64,000 bases of DNA from contig NZ_CP059732.1 in assembly GCF_014117325.1 (NCBI RefSeq), positions 7,257,001 through 7,321,000 on the forward strand, written 5' to 3'. Made by a program: the position numbers and the translations under genes. This DNA comes from Spirosoma foliorum. GTDB taxonomy: Bacteria > Bacteroidota > Bacteroidia > Cytophagales > Spirosomataceae. This document shows, piece by piece, positions 1 to 8,840 of this stretch. The notes under the pieces are model-generated. The model ran no database searches and was not told the DNA's origin. It saw only the letters and a program-made list of their open reading frames with translations. Numbering within the stretch: position 1 is the stretch's first letter; the number at the start of each line of letters is the position of its first letter.

Positions 1-1
1 T

Positions 2-640
2 ATCTCCATTGCAAAGTATGAATCTAAAATCAAGCAGTACGAAGCGTTCCTGGTTGAAAAAGATACACTGATTGCTAACCTACAGCGCGAAAACGTAACG
101 CTGGCATCGAATGTGAAAACATTGGATGAAGAAAACACTGGCTTGAAAGTGAAAGGACAGCAGTTCCGGGATTCGGTAACTACCGTTGTAGCGGAAGTGC
201 AATCGCAGAATCAGGATCTAACCACTAAAGTTACCCGTGCAGCAGCGCTGAAAGCGCAGAACGTAAAAGTATTTGCGGTTAATGCTAAAGGAAAAGTAAA
301 AGAAGATGATTCGTACAAAGCGAAACGGTTAGACAAGATCAAACTGGTTTACACGTTGCAGGATAATCCGCTGACCAAAGAAGAACCGAAAGATGTATTT
401 GTGCGCGTACTCGACCCATCGGGGGCAGTTGTGTCGGACATGGCTAACGGTTCAGGTACGTTTACGGTAGATGGAAATGAAACCATTTATACTACCAAAC
501 AAACGGTGAACTACACAAGCAACGGTCAAAATGTTGAACTGCTTTATTCGCGTGGATTGCCTTATAAACCAGGCAAATACACGGTTGAACTGTACTCGGA
601 AGGCTTCCGGATCGGTTCAGGTGAATTTGCAGTTCGATAG
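2..640 (+). CDS. Coiled-coil protein, 5' end outside window
   Basis: The reading frame is open to the left edge, so the N-terminus is missing and a GTG at 113 is not a convincing start. The visible part begins with about 70 residues of Lys/Glu/Gln-rich heptad-like sequence that looks like a coiled coil. It continues as a beta-rich C-terminal domain of about 130 residues ending in a Phe-Ala-Val-Arg strand. I do not recognise the family. A coiled coil followed by a beta-sandwich suggests a structural or envelope-associated protein, but this is only inference. It ends at a strong hairpin shared with the convergent lipoprotein gene. Confidence 0.75.
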   Translation: MSIAKYESKIKQYEAFLVEKDTLIANLQRENVTLASNVKTLDEENTGLKVKGQQFRDSVTTVVAEVQSQNQDLTTKVTRAAALKAQNVKVFAVNAKGKVKEDDSYKAKRLDKIKLVYTLQDNPLTKEEPKDVFVRVLDPSGAVVSDMANGSGTFTVDGNETIYTTKQTVNYTSNGQNVELLYSRGLPYKPGKYTVELYSEGFRIGSGEFAVR

Positions 641-653
641 GCGTTTCGAAACC

Positions 654-705
654 AAGCCCATAAAAAATGGCGGCTCCCAACGGGGTCGCCATTTTTTATG
701 GGCTT
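654..705. terminator. Bidirectional hairpin terminator
   Basis: Two perfect 19-base arms (654-672 and 687-705) flank a 14-base loop. Each arm contains a run of six A or T, so the structure is followed by a U-tract whichever strand is read. It lies between two convergent genes, as expected for a shared intrinsic terminator. Confidence 0.85.
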
Positions 706-721
706 TAAAATCAGTGAATTT

Positions 722-1159
722 CTATTTGACGCCAGAAAAGTTTAGCCGGGTTTTCGAATCAGTCTGGACGTTAATGCGCAACAGTTTCCCCTGCTTTTCC
801 ATGCCATCGTTTGTGAAGACTCGATCGGTCTGTAGTGTACCAATGCTTGAATCAGCTACCAGCAATTGAATTAAATCGGCCTGGCGGCTCAATCGCACAT
901 GCTGAATGGCCTGACTAGTTGGAGTTAAATATTTTGTATTATACACTAACGTTACACTACTATCCGATTCGGCTTTCAGTTCTGTATAAGGCATCTGCTC
1001 TGTCGGAACCGCTACGCGAGATGGGTCAAGGTAGACGTTTGTCCGATAGGTGCCCGCTACTTCTGTTGCCAGTGTTGCAGATGCGGGCTGAATATCTGTC
1101 TCGCGCTGACAAGCGGTCATGGTTCCGACAAACGCACAGAAAAGCAGTTGCTTTTTCAT
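722..1159 (-). CDS. Small lipoprotein of unknown function
   Basis: The 145-residue product starts with a lipoprotein signal: charged Met-Lys-Lys-Gln, a hydrophobic stretch and a lipobox ending Met-Thr-Ala-Cys at residue 17. The mature part is a short beta-rich domain with no motif I recognise. Its ATG overlaps the stop of the upstream transglutaminase-like gene (TAATG), so the two are probably translationally coupled and act together. Localisation is predicted in the envelope, anchored by lipid. Function is unknown. Confidence 0.8.
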   Translation of the reverse strand: MKKQLLFCAFVGTMTACQRETDIQPASATLATEVAGTYRTNVYLDPSRVAVPTEQMPYTELKAESDSSVTLVYNTKYLTPTSQAIQHVRLSRQADLIQLLVADSSIGTLQTDRVFTNDGMEKQGKLLRINVQTDSKTRLNFSGVK

Positions 1160-2028
1160 TATTGGTTACTGTTTTGGTTCATGGACTCGGCTGAGTTAGA
1201 AATCGTTGGAAACTCCTCCATCTTTTTCTCACTTTCGTCCGCGTCATTCTGCGCTGTATCGACCCATACTTTCATGTCGTTCAACTGCATTGGTCCAAAT
1301 TGGGTGGTAAAAGCTACATCGGCTGCATCGCGGCCATAGGCAACTGTAATGCGATTACCACGAGGTTGCGCCTGTGTGGCATCAAATGTAAACCAGCGAC
1401 CATCTACGTAGGCTTCAAACCACGCATGTAGATCCATCGGATCGAGTTGGTATAAATAACCAACGACCATACGGGCCGGAATATTTAATGCCCGGCAAAG
1501 GGAAATACCAAGATGGGTAAAATCACGGCAAACTCCAATCCGACTATTGGCCGTATCAACAGCTGATGTGCTGGCATTGCTAGTGCCGTATTGATAGGTG
1601 ATGTTCTCGTGAATCCACTTGCGTATGGCTTCGGCCTGGTCATAACCGGCTTCAGCATCTTTCGTGATGTCGCTGGCCAAATTGCCTAGTTGATCCGACT
1701 GGCAATAGCGACTGGGTAAGGTATAATGCAGAACATCATCCGGGAGGTCTTCAACAGGCGTATAAGGGGCACCGGGGGCCACATCAATCAAATCAGCAGT
1801 TTGAACCGTGGCCGAAAAGTGAATCGAAAACGGGCCTTCCGGAGCGACTACCCGCTGGCATAAATTGCCGTACATATCGGTAAATTCGGTCACGTTAACC
1901 GTGGGCGTAATCTGGTATTCTTCCCGAATAATCCATTGCCCCGCACCTGAACGCGGACGAAGCATTAACACTAAAGGAGTTGGCGTTTGGGCATGAAATG
2001 AAAGTTCACAGCCAGCGTTGAGTTGCAT
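1159..2028 (-). CDS. Transglutaminase-like cysteine protease family protein
   Basis: The 289-residue protein has an N-terminal beta domain of about 110 residues, then a transglutaminase-like core. The expected triad is visible: Cys167 in Gly-Val-Cys-Arg-Asp, His201 in Leu-His-Ala-Trp and Asp216 in Thr-Phe-Asp-Ala-Thr. This arrangement is typical of bacterial proteins that cleave or rearrange amide bonds, and the family includes many uncharacterised peptidases. No clear signal peptide is seen, so it is probably cytoplasmic. The C-terminal 30 residues are acidic, then Asn/Ser-rich. It is the first gene of a two-gene unit with the following lipoprotein. Confidence 0.85.
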   Translation of the reverse strand: MQLNAGCELSFHAQTPTPLVLMLRPRSGAGQWIIREEYQITPTVNVTEFTDMYGNLCQRVVAPEGPFSIHFSATVQTADLIDVAPGAPYTPVEDLPDDVLHYTLPSRYCQSDQLGNLASDITKDAEAGYDQAEAIRKWIHENITYQYGTSNASTSAVDTANSRIGVCRDFTHLGISLCRALNIPARMVVGYLYQLDPMDLHAWFEAYVDGRWFTFDATQAQPRGNRITVAYGRDAADVAFTTQFGPMQLNDMKVWVDTAQNDADESEKKMEEFPTISNSAESMNQNSNQ

Positions 2029-2167
2029 AGTATGATCTAAATGAAGAGTGTTTAGAGGGGCAAACCAGTGATAGCGCAGCTTGCCTTACCAGATAACTGA
2101 AAGTTGATACCCGATGTTGGTGTTTTGCTGACAAAAATCGCCGACATATAGCTATCTGAACTGATAA

Positions 2168-3799
2168 TTACTTCTTTACAATCACGAACTCAACTCGTCG
2201 GTTTTTCTGACGACCTTCTTCGGTATCGTTCGTCGCAATGGGTTTCGATTCTCCTAAGCCTTTGCTGGCAATACGGTCAGGCTCAATGCCTTTGCTAATA
2301 AAATACTCCCGAACAGCATCTGCACGATCCTGTGAGAGTTTGTTATTTATTTCATTCGATCCTGTGTTATCCGTATGCCCGCGCACTTCGATAGTCATTT
2401 TCGGAGCTTCATTCAGATTCGTGACCAGTCGGTCGAGTTCAGGGCTGGATTCTGGTCGTAACTCAGCTTTCCCAGTGTCGAAGAAAATATTGTTCAGCGG
2501 AATTATATTCCCTGGTTTTATTTCGACCAATTTCAATTCCTTGCCTTTAATCTCCTGAAACGCTTTGGATTGAGTTAGATCAATATTTTCGCCGACGGCA
2601 ATGAAATCTTTGGCAATAGCCCGAATCGCATATTTCTGGCCGTAGGGCAATATAATTTTGTATTCACCTGTAAGTGGGTCAGATGTGGCTTCGCCTGCTT
2701 CGGTGCCATCGGGTAGTGTCTGATAAACAATTCTGGCTTCAATAGGCTTGCCTGTTACCTGGTCTACCACTTTCCCGCTAATCAAGGCAACCGGATCTGG
2801 CCGGGTTACATCTCCTTTACCAGCCACATCATCACCACCTCCGCCTAATTTACCTGGTTGGTTGGTCGGACGATCATCGCTAAGCTTAACCCGGACAATA
2901 TCGCCCTTGCCGAGTGTATTTTTGAATGTAGTCAGGTAAGCATAATCGCCCGAAGCGGCCAGGGTATAATAAGCGTCGTAGCCATCCGTATTCACTTTTG
3001 GCCCGAGATTAACAGGTTTCGACCAGTGCTTCCAGGTTTTGTCAACCCGCTTACAAACGTAAATATCATTGCTACCTAAACCCCCTTCCCGGTTGCTTGA
3101 AAAGTAGAGCGTAGCGCCATCGGGTGCTAGAAATGGGGTTGTTTCGGTAAATTTGGTATTTACCTCTGGACCTAGTTCCATTGGCTTTGTCCAGGAGCCG
3201 TCTTTTTGCCGGAAACTAACGTAGATATCGTCTTCTTTACTATTCTTCTTCTCGCTAAAGGCCATCAGCAGAACCTTCCCATCTGCCGACATAAACCCAC
3301 AGTCGAACTGTCCCTTACTCATGTTGACATAGTTCGGAATATCCATTTTCTGCGGTGGAGACCAGCCATTGGCAGTTTTCTTGCTTAGCGAAAATCCACG
3401 GGTTTCGTAATTCCCATTGTTGTACTGCCCCTTAATTAGCATTGTTTGGCCATCGGGGGTTATGCTATAGGCGCAGTTGTATTCGTCCTTATTGAGCGGG
3501 AAACCCATACGCCGGGCAGGGCCCCATTTGCCACTGGCTGCATCGAGGTCAGAATACCAAATGTCCTGACTTCCTTTCACACCATGTGTATTATTAGGAT
3601 GGCTGATCCGGGCGTAATACAAGGTTTTGCCATCCGGCGAAATCATCGGATTAATCTCATTGTATTCCGAATTGACCTGATTGCCAAGATTTTCAACTTT
3701 AGTGCCGGTTGAATCTGGCTTGGGTTGGGCATTCGTAAACAGCGGGGTGAGTAGCAGCAAACAGGTCGTAAAGGTGCCGAGGGCATTCATGGAAGTCAC
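2168..3799 (-). CDS. OmpA-family protein with PD40 beta-propeller repeats
   Basis: The 543-residue product begins with a signal peptide (about residues 1-24). It then has several PD40/WD40-like beta-propeller repeats, recognisable as repeated Ile-Ser-Pro-Asp-Gly-Lys-Thr-Leu-Tyr type segments (about residues 45-305). A carboxypeptidase-regulatory-like beta domain follows (about 340-420), and then an OmpA C-terminal domain (about 430-543) with Gly-His-Thr-Asp-Asn and a closing Asn-Arg-Arg-Val-Glu. OmpA C-terminal domains bind peptidoglycan. The layout matches Bacteroidota envelope proteins thought to anchor the outer membrane, some linked to gliding or type IX secretion. The exact role is not evident. 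Confidence 0.9.
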   Translation of the reverse strand: MTSMNALGTFTTCLLLLTPLFTNAQPKPDSTGTKVENLGNQVNSEYNEINPMISPDGKTLYYARISHPNNTHGVKGSQDIWYSDLDAASGKWGPARRMGFPLNKDEYNCAYSITPDGQTMLIKGQYNNGNYETRGFSLSKKTANGWSPPQKMDIPNYVNMSKGQFDCGFMSADGKVLLMAFSEKKNSKEDDIYVSFRQKDGSWTKPMELGPEVNTKFTETTPFLAPDGATLYFSSNREGGLGSNDIYVCKRVDKTWKHWSKPVNLGPKVNTDGYDAYYTLAASGDYAYLTTFKNTLGKGDIVRVKLSDDRPTNQPGKLGGGGDDVAGKGDVTRPDPVALISGKVVDQVTGKPIEARIVYQTLPDGTEAGEATSDPLTGEYKIILPYGQKYAIRAIAKDFIAVGENIDLTQSKAFQEIKGKELKLVEIKPGNIIPLNNIFFDTGKAELRPESSPELDRLVTNLNEAPKMTIEVRGHTDNTGSNEINNKLSQDRADAVREYFISKGIEPDRIASKGLGESKPIATNDTEEGRQKNRRVEFVIVKK

Positions 3800-3864
3800 G
3801 CGGATAGTGAGGTGCTTTGAAGGAGAACGATAGGAAGCGTAAGTTTTGTATCTAGGCTATTCCG

Positions 3865-4281
3865 CTAAGTGCTTGAACCAATTTTGTTTAATCTAAGGCC
3901 AATGGCTGGTAGATGATCGAAATCGTTATCTGATGTATGCAATTCGGCATCATAAAAGAGAGCGGTAGCGGCTATCCAAATATCGTTCTTCCCCATATTT
4001 CGAGCGGATACACCAACAGGTAAAGGATCGTTCATTAACTCTCCCTGACTATAAGCGTCAATTGTGGCATATACGTCTGTTAAACTAAATTCTATGCCAA
4101 AAATTGGAATTTCGCCAAGAATCTTTTCTAAAGCGAGCCGCTTCTGATAACCCCATTTCCGCTTTGTTGCAAATGCTTTCAATTCCGCTACAGTTATAAT
4201 AGATATAGCTGAATAGGGAGGTAGCTCAACGTTTCTACGAATCAAATTGATTAATACGTTGGTATCTAAAAGGAATAGCAT
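3865..4281 (-). CDS. vapC: PIN-domain toxin, VapC-like
   Basis: This is a 138-residue PIN-domain protein, the usual length for VapC RNases. The acidic active-site residues are visible: Asp6 in Leu-Leu-Asp-Thr-Asn, Glu33 in Val-Ala-Glu-Leu, Asp100 in Lys-Asn-Asp-Ile-Trp-Ile-Ala and Asp118/Asp120 in Thr-Ser-Asp-Asn-Asp. VapC toxins cut tRNA or rRNA and are held inactive by a small antitoxin. The gene starts 3 bases after the stop of the 67-residue gene upstream, which fits antitoxin-first order. Target RNA is unknown. Confidence 0.88.
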   Translation of the reverse strand: MLFLLDTNVLINLIRRNVELPPYSAISIITVAELKAFATKRKWGYQKRLALEKILGEIPIFGIEFSLTDVYATIDAYSQGELMNDPLPVGVSARNMGKNDIWIAATALFYDAELHTSDNDFDHLPAIGLRLNKIGSST

Positions 4282-4284
4282 ATG

Positions 4285-4488
4285 CTATAAATCGGTTTTA
4301 AGCATTTGCTCCCACTCGGCTTCCGAAAAATCTATTTTCGGAAGCTGCTTTGCTTTGTCGCTACCAATCGATTTTAGAAATGCATCTACACCACCTGCGG
4401 CCTGTACATCAGCAGAATAATAAATCTTAGCCTGACTCACAACTGGTACAGAGTCAGGCGTATATAGTTTCGTTTCTGTTTTTTGCAT
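4285..4488 (-). CDS. Probable antitoxin partner of the PIN toxin
   Basis: The 67-residue protein lies directly upstream of the PIN-domain toxin with a 3-base gap. It has a polar N-terminus, a middle segment with Gly-Gly-Val-Asp-Ala-Phe-Leu and an acidic C-terminus with Phe-Ser-Glu-Ala-Glu-Trp. The acidic tail could be the part that wraps the toxin. I do not recognise a definite AbrB or RHH fold, so the antitoxin call rests on position and size. It starts 26 bases after the helicase stop and may be co-transcribed with it. Confidence 0.7.
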   Translation of the reverse strand: MQKTETKLYTPDSVPVVSQAKIYYSADVQAAGGVDAFLKSIGSDKAKQLPKIDFSEAEWEQMLKTDL

Positions 4489-4514
4489 GTCTAGGCGCGT
4501 TTATCTACCGTCAT

Positions 4515-6818
4515 TTATACTACAACCCGCAATTTCGCGAAGCTCAGCAACAACACTTTTTCGCCCACTTGCTCAAACTGGATAGTGGCTTTACGTTCAG
4601 TGCCGTTAACCTCTACTTTTTTTACCGTACCAAAACCAAACTTCGCATGTTCAACGCGTTGCCCAGAAGCAAGCTCTGCCGTGCTGGTGGGTGCGAAATC
4701 GGGCGAAGGAGTATGCGAAGCGGCCTGTTGAGGAGTTTGTCGTTGGGCTGTTTTCTGCGCTAAGGAGCGAACAAAGGCCATCGACCCTGTTGACGTACTT
4801 TCGCTACGATCTCGATTGGGGCGCTCGGGCCGGTCGAAGTCCAGTCGGCTTGGGGCCGATCGTTGTTTCGACACTTTCATGTATTTCTGATCGATTTCCA
4901 TCAGAAACCGACTTGGCTCGCACATTTTTAGTCGACCATAATGGTAGCGTGTTTCGGCGTAAGAAATCGTCAACCGCTTTTCGGCACGGGTAATGGCCAC
5001 ATAAAACAATCGACGTTCTTCTTCTAGGTCATTTCGGCTTTCGAGCATCATCTGGCTTGGGAAGAGATCTTCTTCTAAACCAACGATATGCACGTTTTTG
5101 AATTCCAGTCCTTTAGCGGAGTGGATAGTCATCAATGTTATTCGGTCGTTATCACCGTCATCTTCCTTCTCATCGGCAGTTGTAAGCAACGAGACCGATT
5201 GTAGAAACGTGGCAAGGCTCTTGTCTTCGTTATCGGGATTATCGACAAACTCCTTAATGGCGTTCAGCAATTCCTGGACGTTTTCGTAGCGAGCCAGCCC
5301 TTCAACCGTTTTGTCATCGTAAAGCTCTTTCAATAAGCCCGACGTTTTAGCGATATGCGAGGCTACTTCAAACGCATCTTTCTGATCGAGCAGCAGTTTG
5401 AAACTCTTGATCAATGTGGCGAAGTTCTCAATGGCAAACGAGGCCCGACCAGCAACATACTTGGTGATGTTGGCCACAATTTCCCAGATAGAATCCTCCT
5501 GTTCGGCGGCAATAACGCTAAGTTTAGCAATGGTTGTGTCGCCGATTCCGCGTTTGGGTAAATTGATAATCCGTTTGAAGGCTTCTTCGTCCTGTTGGTT
5601 AACTACAAAGCGTAGGTAGGCAATAAGATCTTTAATTTCTTTGCGCTGGTAGAAAGACAAGCCCCCAATAATGCGGTATTTAAGGCTCACTTTTCGTAGC
5701 GCTTCTTCAAATGCCCGCGACTGGGCGTTGGTACGGTATAGAATCGCGAAGTCGTTGTTCACGAGCGATTCGTTCATTTTAGTCTCAAAAATGGCCGAGG
5801 CTACCAAACGCCCTTCTTCGTTATCCGACGATGCCTTAATCACGTCGATCAGCGGGCCTTCTTCATTGGAGGTAAAGACGTGCTTTTCTAACTGATTTTT
5901 GTTGCGGGCGATAATAGAATTTGCCGCCTGTACAATCGTATTGGTCGATCGGTAATTCTCCTCCAGCTTTACGATCTTAACGTTTTCTTTGCCATAATCG
6001 CGCTGGAAATTCAGGATGTTCTCGATGTTGGCACCCCGGAACGCGTAAATACTCTGGGCATCGTCGCCCACGATACAAATGTTCTGGTGAACAGCCGCCA
6101 GTTTTCGGGTAATGAGATACTGCGATACGTTAGTATCCTGAAACTCATCGACCATTACGTACTGAAACTTGTGCTGGTATTTATTCAGAATATCTAAATG
6201 ATCGCGAAACAGCACATTCGTGTTGAACAACAGATCATCAAAATCCATCGCATTGGCCGCAAAACAGCGAAGTGCGTACTGTTTATAGATTTTGCCAATG
6301 TGCGGCATCCGCGCCGACTCGTCATCGGCCTGAATAACTGAATTGTTCAGATAATCATCTGGACCAATTAGGCGGTTCTTGGCACCTGAAATCCGGCTGA
6401 AAACGCTGTTGACACGATAGACCTTGTCGTCCAGCGCCATTTCTTTAATGATACTTCGCAAAAGCGATTTAGAGTCATCGCTATCATAAATGGAGAAATT
6501 GCTGGTATAACCAATCGCTTTGGCTTCGATGCGTAAAATCTTGGCAAACACTGAGTGGAACGTACCCATCCAGATGTTGCGTGCTTCTGTACCAACAACT
6601 TTTTCGATCCGATGGCGCATTTCACCAGCGGCCTTATTGGTAAACGTCAGCGATAAAATCCGAAAGGGATCAACTCCATTGTCAATCAGGTGAGCAATCC
6701 GGTACGTCAGAACACGGGTTTTTCCCGAGCCAGCACCAGCTATAATCATTAGCGGGCCACTGCCGTGCATGACGGCTTCCCGCTGAGGGTCATTTAATCC
6801 AGAAATATAATCAACCAT
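4515..6818 (-). CDS. pcrA: UvrD/PcrA-type DNA helicase
   Basis: The 767-residue protein is a superfamily 1A, 3'-5' DNA helicase. Motif I is Gly-Ala-Gly-Ser-Gly-Lys-Thr near residue 30, motif II is Val-Asp-Glu-Phe-Gln-Asp-Thr and motif III is Gly-Asp-Asp-Ala-Gln-Ser-Ile-Tyr. Motifs V and VI follow (Thr-Ile-His-Ser-Ala-Lys-Gly-Leu-Glu and Val-Ala-Ile-Thr-Arg-Ala). The C-terminus has a Tudor-like segment (Gly-Phe-Gly-Thr-Val) typical of PcrA/UvrD. Such enzymes act in nucleotide excision and mismatch repair and clear proteins from DNA. Length is normal for the family and no defect is seen. UvrD and PcrA cannot be told apart here. Confidence 0.93.
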   Translation of the reverse strand: MVDYISGLNDPQREAVMHGSGPLMIIAGAGSGKTRVLTYRIAHLIDNGVDPFRILSLTFTNKAAGEMRHRIEKVVGTEARNIWMGTFHSVFAKILRIEAKAIGYTSNFSIYDSDDSKSLLRSIIKEMALDDKVYRVNSVFSRISGAKNRLIGPDDYLNNSVIQADDESARMPHIGKIYKQYALRCFAANAMDFDDLLFNTNVLFRDHLDILNKYQHKFQYVMVDEFQDTNVSQYLITRKLAAVHQNICIVGDDAQSIYAFRGANIENILNFQRDYGKENVKIVKLEENYRSTNTIVQAANSIIARNKNQLEKHVFTSNEEGPLIDVIKASSDNEEGRLVASAIFETKMNESLVNNDFAILYRTNAQSRAFEEALRKVSLKYRIIGGLSFYQRKEIKDLIAYLRFVVNQQDEEAFKRIINLPKRGIGDTTIAKLSVIAAEQEDSIWEIVANITKYVAGRASFAIENFATLIKSFKLLLDQKDAFEVASHIAKTSGLLKELYDDKTVEGLARYENVQELLNAIKEFVDNPDNEDKSLATFLQSVSLLTTADEKEDDGDNDRITLMTIHSAKGLEFKNVHIVGLEEDLFPSQMMLESRNDLEEERRLFYVAITRAEKRLTISYAETRYHYGRLKMCEPSRFLMEIDQKYMKVSKQRSAPSRLDFDRPERPNRDRSESTSTGSMAFVRSLAQKTAQRQTPQQAASHTPSPDFAPTSTAELASGQRVEHAKFGFGTVKKVEVNGTERKATIQFEQVGEKVLLLSFAKLRVVV

Positions 6819-6944
6819 TCCGCTCGTTTCTCTTCCTTCTATAACAAGTAAAAGTAGGAAAAAATTTGCTAGGGGAGCGTTTCAAAAAAGGGTATCTTCA
6901 AGCAGATACTGCGTCGGATTTTGAAGTTATTGTAGCTGGCTTGT

Positions 6945-7388
6945 TTAGAGCATCTTACCTAAATCAACGCCCATCAAATCCGAAATCGAAGAAACTGTTG
7001 CGGCTCCTCCGTCGCCTTTGCAGTAACGAAGCCATTCTTTGCTATGGTAATTATATATGAAACCCTCTTCAATGCCGTAGTCATCATCTTCGATAAGGTG
7101 AATAACCTTCTTTAAGTCGCGATTGGCGGTTCTAGGCTGTGACACCTCAATAATGATACGAGTTAACTGAATCTCATTATCGAACAGCAACACATCAGGC
7201 ACCTGATGCCCCGGTCCTTCACCCAGTGGAGTTTCTGGTAATGGTTCTAAAGTAATAGCCCGTTCGCGATAGAATAAAATACCCAAGCCTACTGTCAGTT
7301 TACTAATGACACGCTGATGGTCTAGAGGTGAATTCGTTCCGTCGTCTTCCTGAACTAATAGTGGCTTGGGAAATGAGGGAGTATACAT
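6945..7388 (-). CDS. Uma2-family putative endonuclease
   Basis: This is a 147-residue protein. The order Ser-Pro-Leu-Asp-His-Gln-Arg, a long gap, Val-Pro-Asp-Val-Leu-Leu-Phe-Asp, then Ile-Ile-Ile-Glu-Val-Ser resembles the Uma2 (DUF820) branch of the PD-(D/E)xK nuclease fold, with Pro-Asp and Glu as metal ligands. The usual following Lys is replaced by Ser-Gln-Pro, and the protein is shorter than typical Uma2 members. Activity is therefore uncertain. The family is common as stand-alone genes of unknown biological role. It is transcribed away from the sigma factor gene. Confidence 0.6.
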   Translation of the reverse strand: MYTPSFPKPLLVQEDDGTNSPLDHQRVISKLTVGLGILFYRERAITLEPLPETPLGEGPGHQVPDVLLFDNEIQLTRIIIEVSQPRTANRDLKKVIHLIEDDDYGIEEGFIYNYHSKEWLRYCKGDGGAATVSSISDLMGVDLGKML

Positions 7389-7515
7389 AATATATGTATG
7401 TAAATTGTACGACTAAGATACAGAAAAACGCCATTTAGAGCGAGGAGATGCAAAAACGCGTAATTTTTCTAAATTATTGTGCAACATCTTCAACTTTCCT
7501 GCATCTTTCTCCTGA

Positions 7516-8142
7516 TTGCAATCTGACTTAAACGATAACGAGACGCTGAACCTGTTGGAATCGAACCGAAACGTCGGAGACTCGGCTTCCCGATCGCCGT
7601 ACCCTGACCGTCATGCTGAACTGGTCAAACGCTGCCAACAGGGCGAGCGACGGGCTCAATATGAGCTTTACCAGCATTACGTAAAGGCGATGTATAACGT
7701 GTGCCTGCGGATTCTGAATCACGAAGCCGAAGCCGAAGACGTTTTACAGGAGGCTTTTATGGATGCGTTTGGCCATATCAATTCGTTTCGGGGGCAGAGT
7801 ACGTTTGGGGCCTGGTTGAAGCAAATTGTTGTGAACCGAGCTATAAACCATCTCCGTAGCCGACGGTTAGAGTTGGTAGATATAGAGTCGCATCGTTTCG
7901 GCGAAGATGATGGCCCTGATCTTGCCGATACAGAACCGTACGACGAAGAGGGCGTTCAACTAGAAGTAGATCGTGTTCGGCGGGCCATGCAATTGTTGCC
8001 TGAAGGTTATCGGGTTGTTTTATCACTCTATTTGTTTGAGGGATACGATCACGAAGAAATAGGTAACGTGCTGAATATAAGTGAAACAACATCGCGAACG
8101 CAATACCTGAGAGGAAAAAAACGTTTGCTGGAATTACTCTGA
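7516..8142 (+). CDS. ECF-type RNA polymerase sigma factor
   Basis: The 208-residue product has sigma region 2 (Glu-Asp-Val-Leu-Gln-Glu-Ala-Phe followed by Phe-Arg-Gly-Gln-Ser-Thr-Phe-Gly-Ala-Trp-Leu) and sigma region 4 near the C-terminus (Leu-Pro-Glu-Gly-Tyr-Arg ... His-Glu-Glu-Ile-Gly). It would redirect RNA polymerase to its own promoters. A TGA stop at 7513 lies just before the first codon, and the first in-frame ATG falls inside region 2, so a TTG start at 7516 (or another non-ATG codon nearby) is needed. A candidate anti-sigma factor and a DUF4097-like exported protein follow in the same direction. Confidence 0.9.
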   Translation: MQSDLNDNETLNLLESNRNVGDSASRSPYPDRHAELVKRCQQGERRAQYELYQHYVKAMYNVCLRILNHEAEAEDVLQEAFMDAFGHINSFRGQSTFGAWLKQIVVNRAINHLRSRRLELVDIESHRFGEDDGPDLADTEPYDEEGVQLEVDRVRRAMQLLPEGYRVVLSLYLFEGYDHEEIGNVLNISETTSRTQYLRGKKRLLELL

Positions 8143-8216
8143 TAAAGCTGAACGATTATTGACTAGACGTTTTACTTACCAACACCGCGACAACCCTAAA
8201 GGAAGTCGACACAAAT

Positions 8217-8840
8217 ATGAAAAAGGATAAACTTGAACGCTTTGTACGAGACAACCATGAGGCCTTTGATCGAGAGCCACCGGTTGATCTATGGAAAAAA
8301 CTAGAAGCGGGTCTTGACAAATCCAGTTTGGATAAGACGCTACCTGAACAGGCTGGACCGAGCATCGCTTCGCCATTTCTGGAAGTGCATAAAAATCGTT
8401 CGCTGACGAGTGGACGACAAATTGGCTGGCCAACGCTGGATTGGCGGGTGGCAGCTTCTATTGCTGTCCTATTGCTGGCTGGTTGCTTTTTCTATATGAA
8501 CCAGCGGTATGGGGTAGCGCATCAGCCCGAGGTTGTAGCGGCTAATCCGACTTATGCCAAAGAAGTTGTGCATTATACGCAGCTAATCGACGATAAGCGT
8601 TCTGAACTGAAACAAATGACGGAAGACAATCCGGCATTGTATCAGGAGTTTGCCACTGATCTTAATCGGCTGGAGAACTCATACAAGGCGCTTAAAGCTG
8701 ATTTACCAAAGAATCCGAATCAGGAACTGTTGATTCAGGCGATGATTCAGAATCTACAACTTCAGATTAACCTGCTTAATGAACAGTTGCGCGTTATAGA
8801 CCGCATTAAACAACAAACCAATGAAACGAATCCTGTTTAG
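8217..8840 (+). CDS. Putative membrane-bound anti-sigma factor
   Basis: The 207-residue protein has a charged N-terminal cytosolic part with Phe-Asp-Arg-Glu-Pro-Pro-Val-Asp-Leu-Trp, common at the start of Bacteroidota anti-sigma-like proteins. One membrane span follows at about residues 77-94, and then a largely helical, Gln/Leu-rich outer part (about 125-205) that looks like a coiled coil. Topology and position after an ECF sigma gene suggest it binds and restrains that sigma factor. No zinc-binding anti-sigma motif is seen, so the call is by context. Its 3' end overlaps the next gene by 20 bases. Confidence 0.75.
   Translation: MKKDKLERFVRDNHEAFDREPPVDLWKKLEAGLDKSSLDKTLPEQAGPSIASPFLEVHKNRSLTSGRQIGWPTLDWRVAASIAVLLLAGCFFYMNQRYGVAHQPEVVAANPTYAKEVVHYTQLIDDKRSELKQMTEDNPALYQEFATDLNRLENSYKALKADLPKNPNQELLIQAMIQNLQLQINLLNEQLRVIDRIKQQTNETNPV

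Noticed and set aside
6866..7060. Short plus-strand frame near the helicase
   Set aside because: It overlaps the end of the Uma2-like gene on the other strand and has no recognisable protein features.
3865..7388. Possible defence island (VapBC, helicase, Uma2 nuclease)
   Set aside because: The helicase is a housekeeping PcrA/UvrD type and no other defence gene is present; VapBC and Uma2 genes are common singly.
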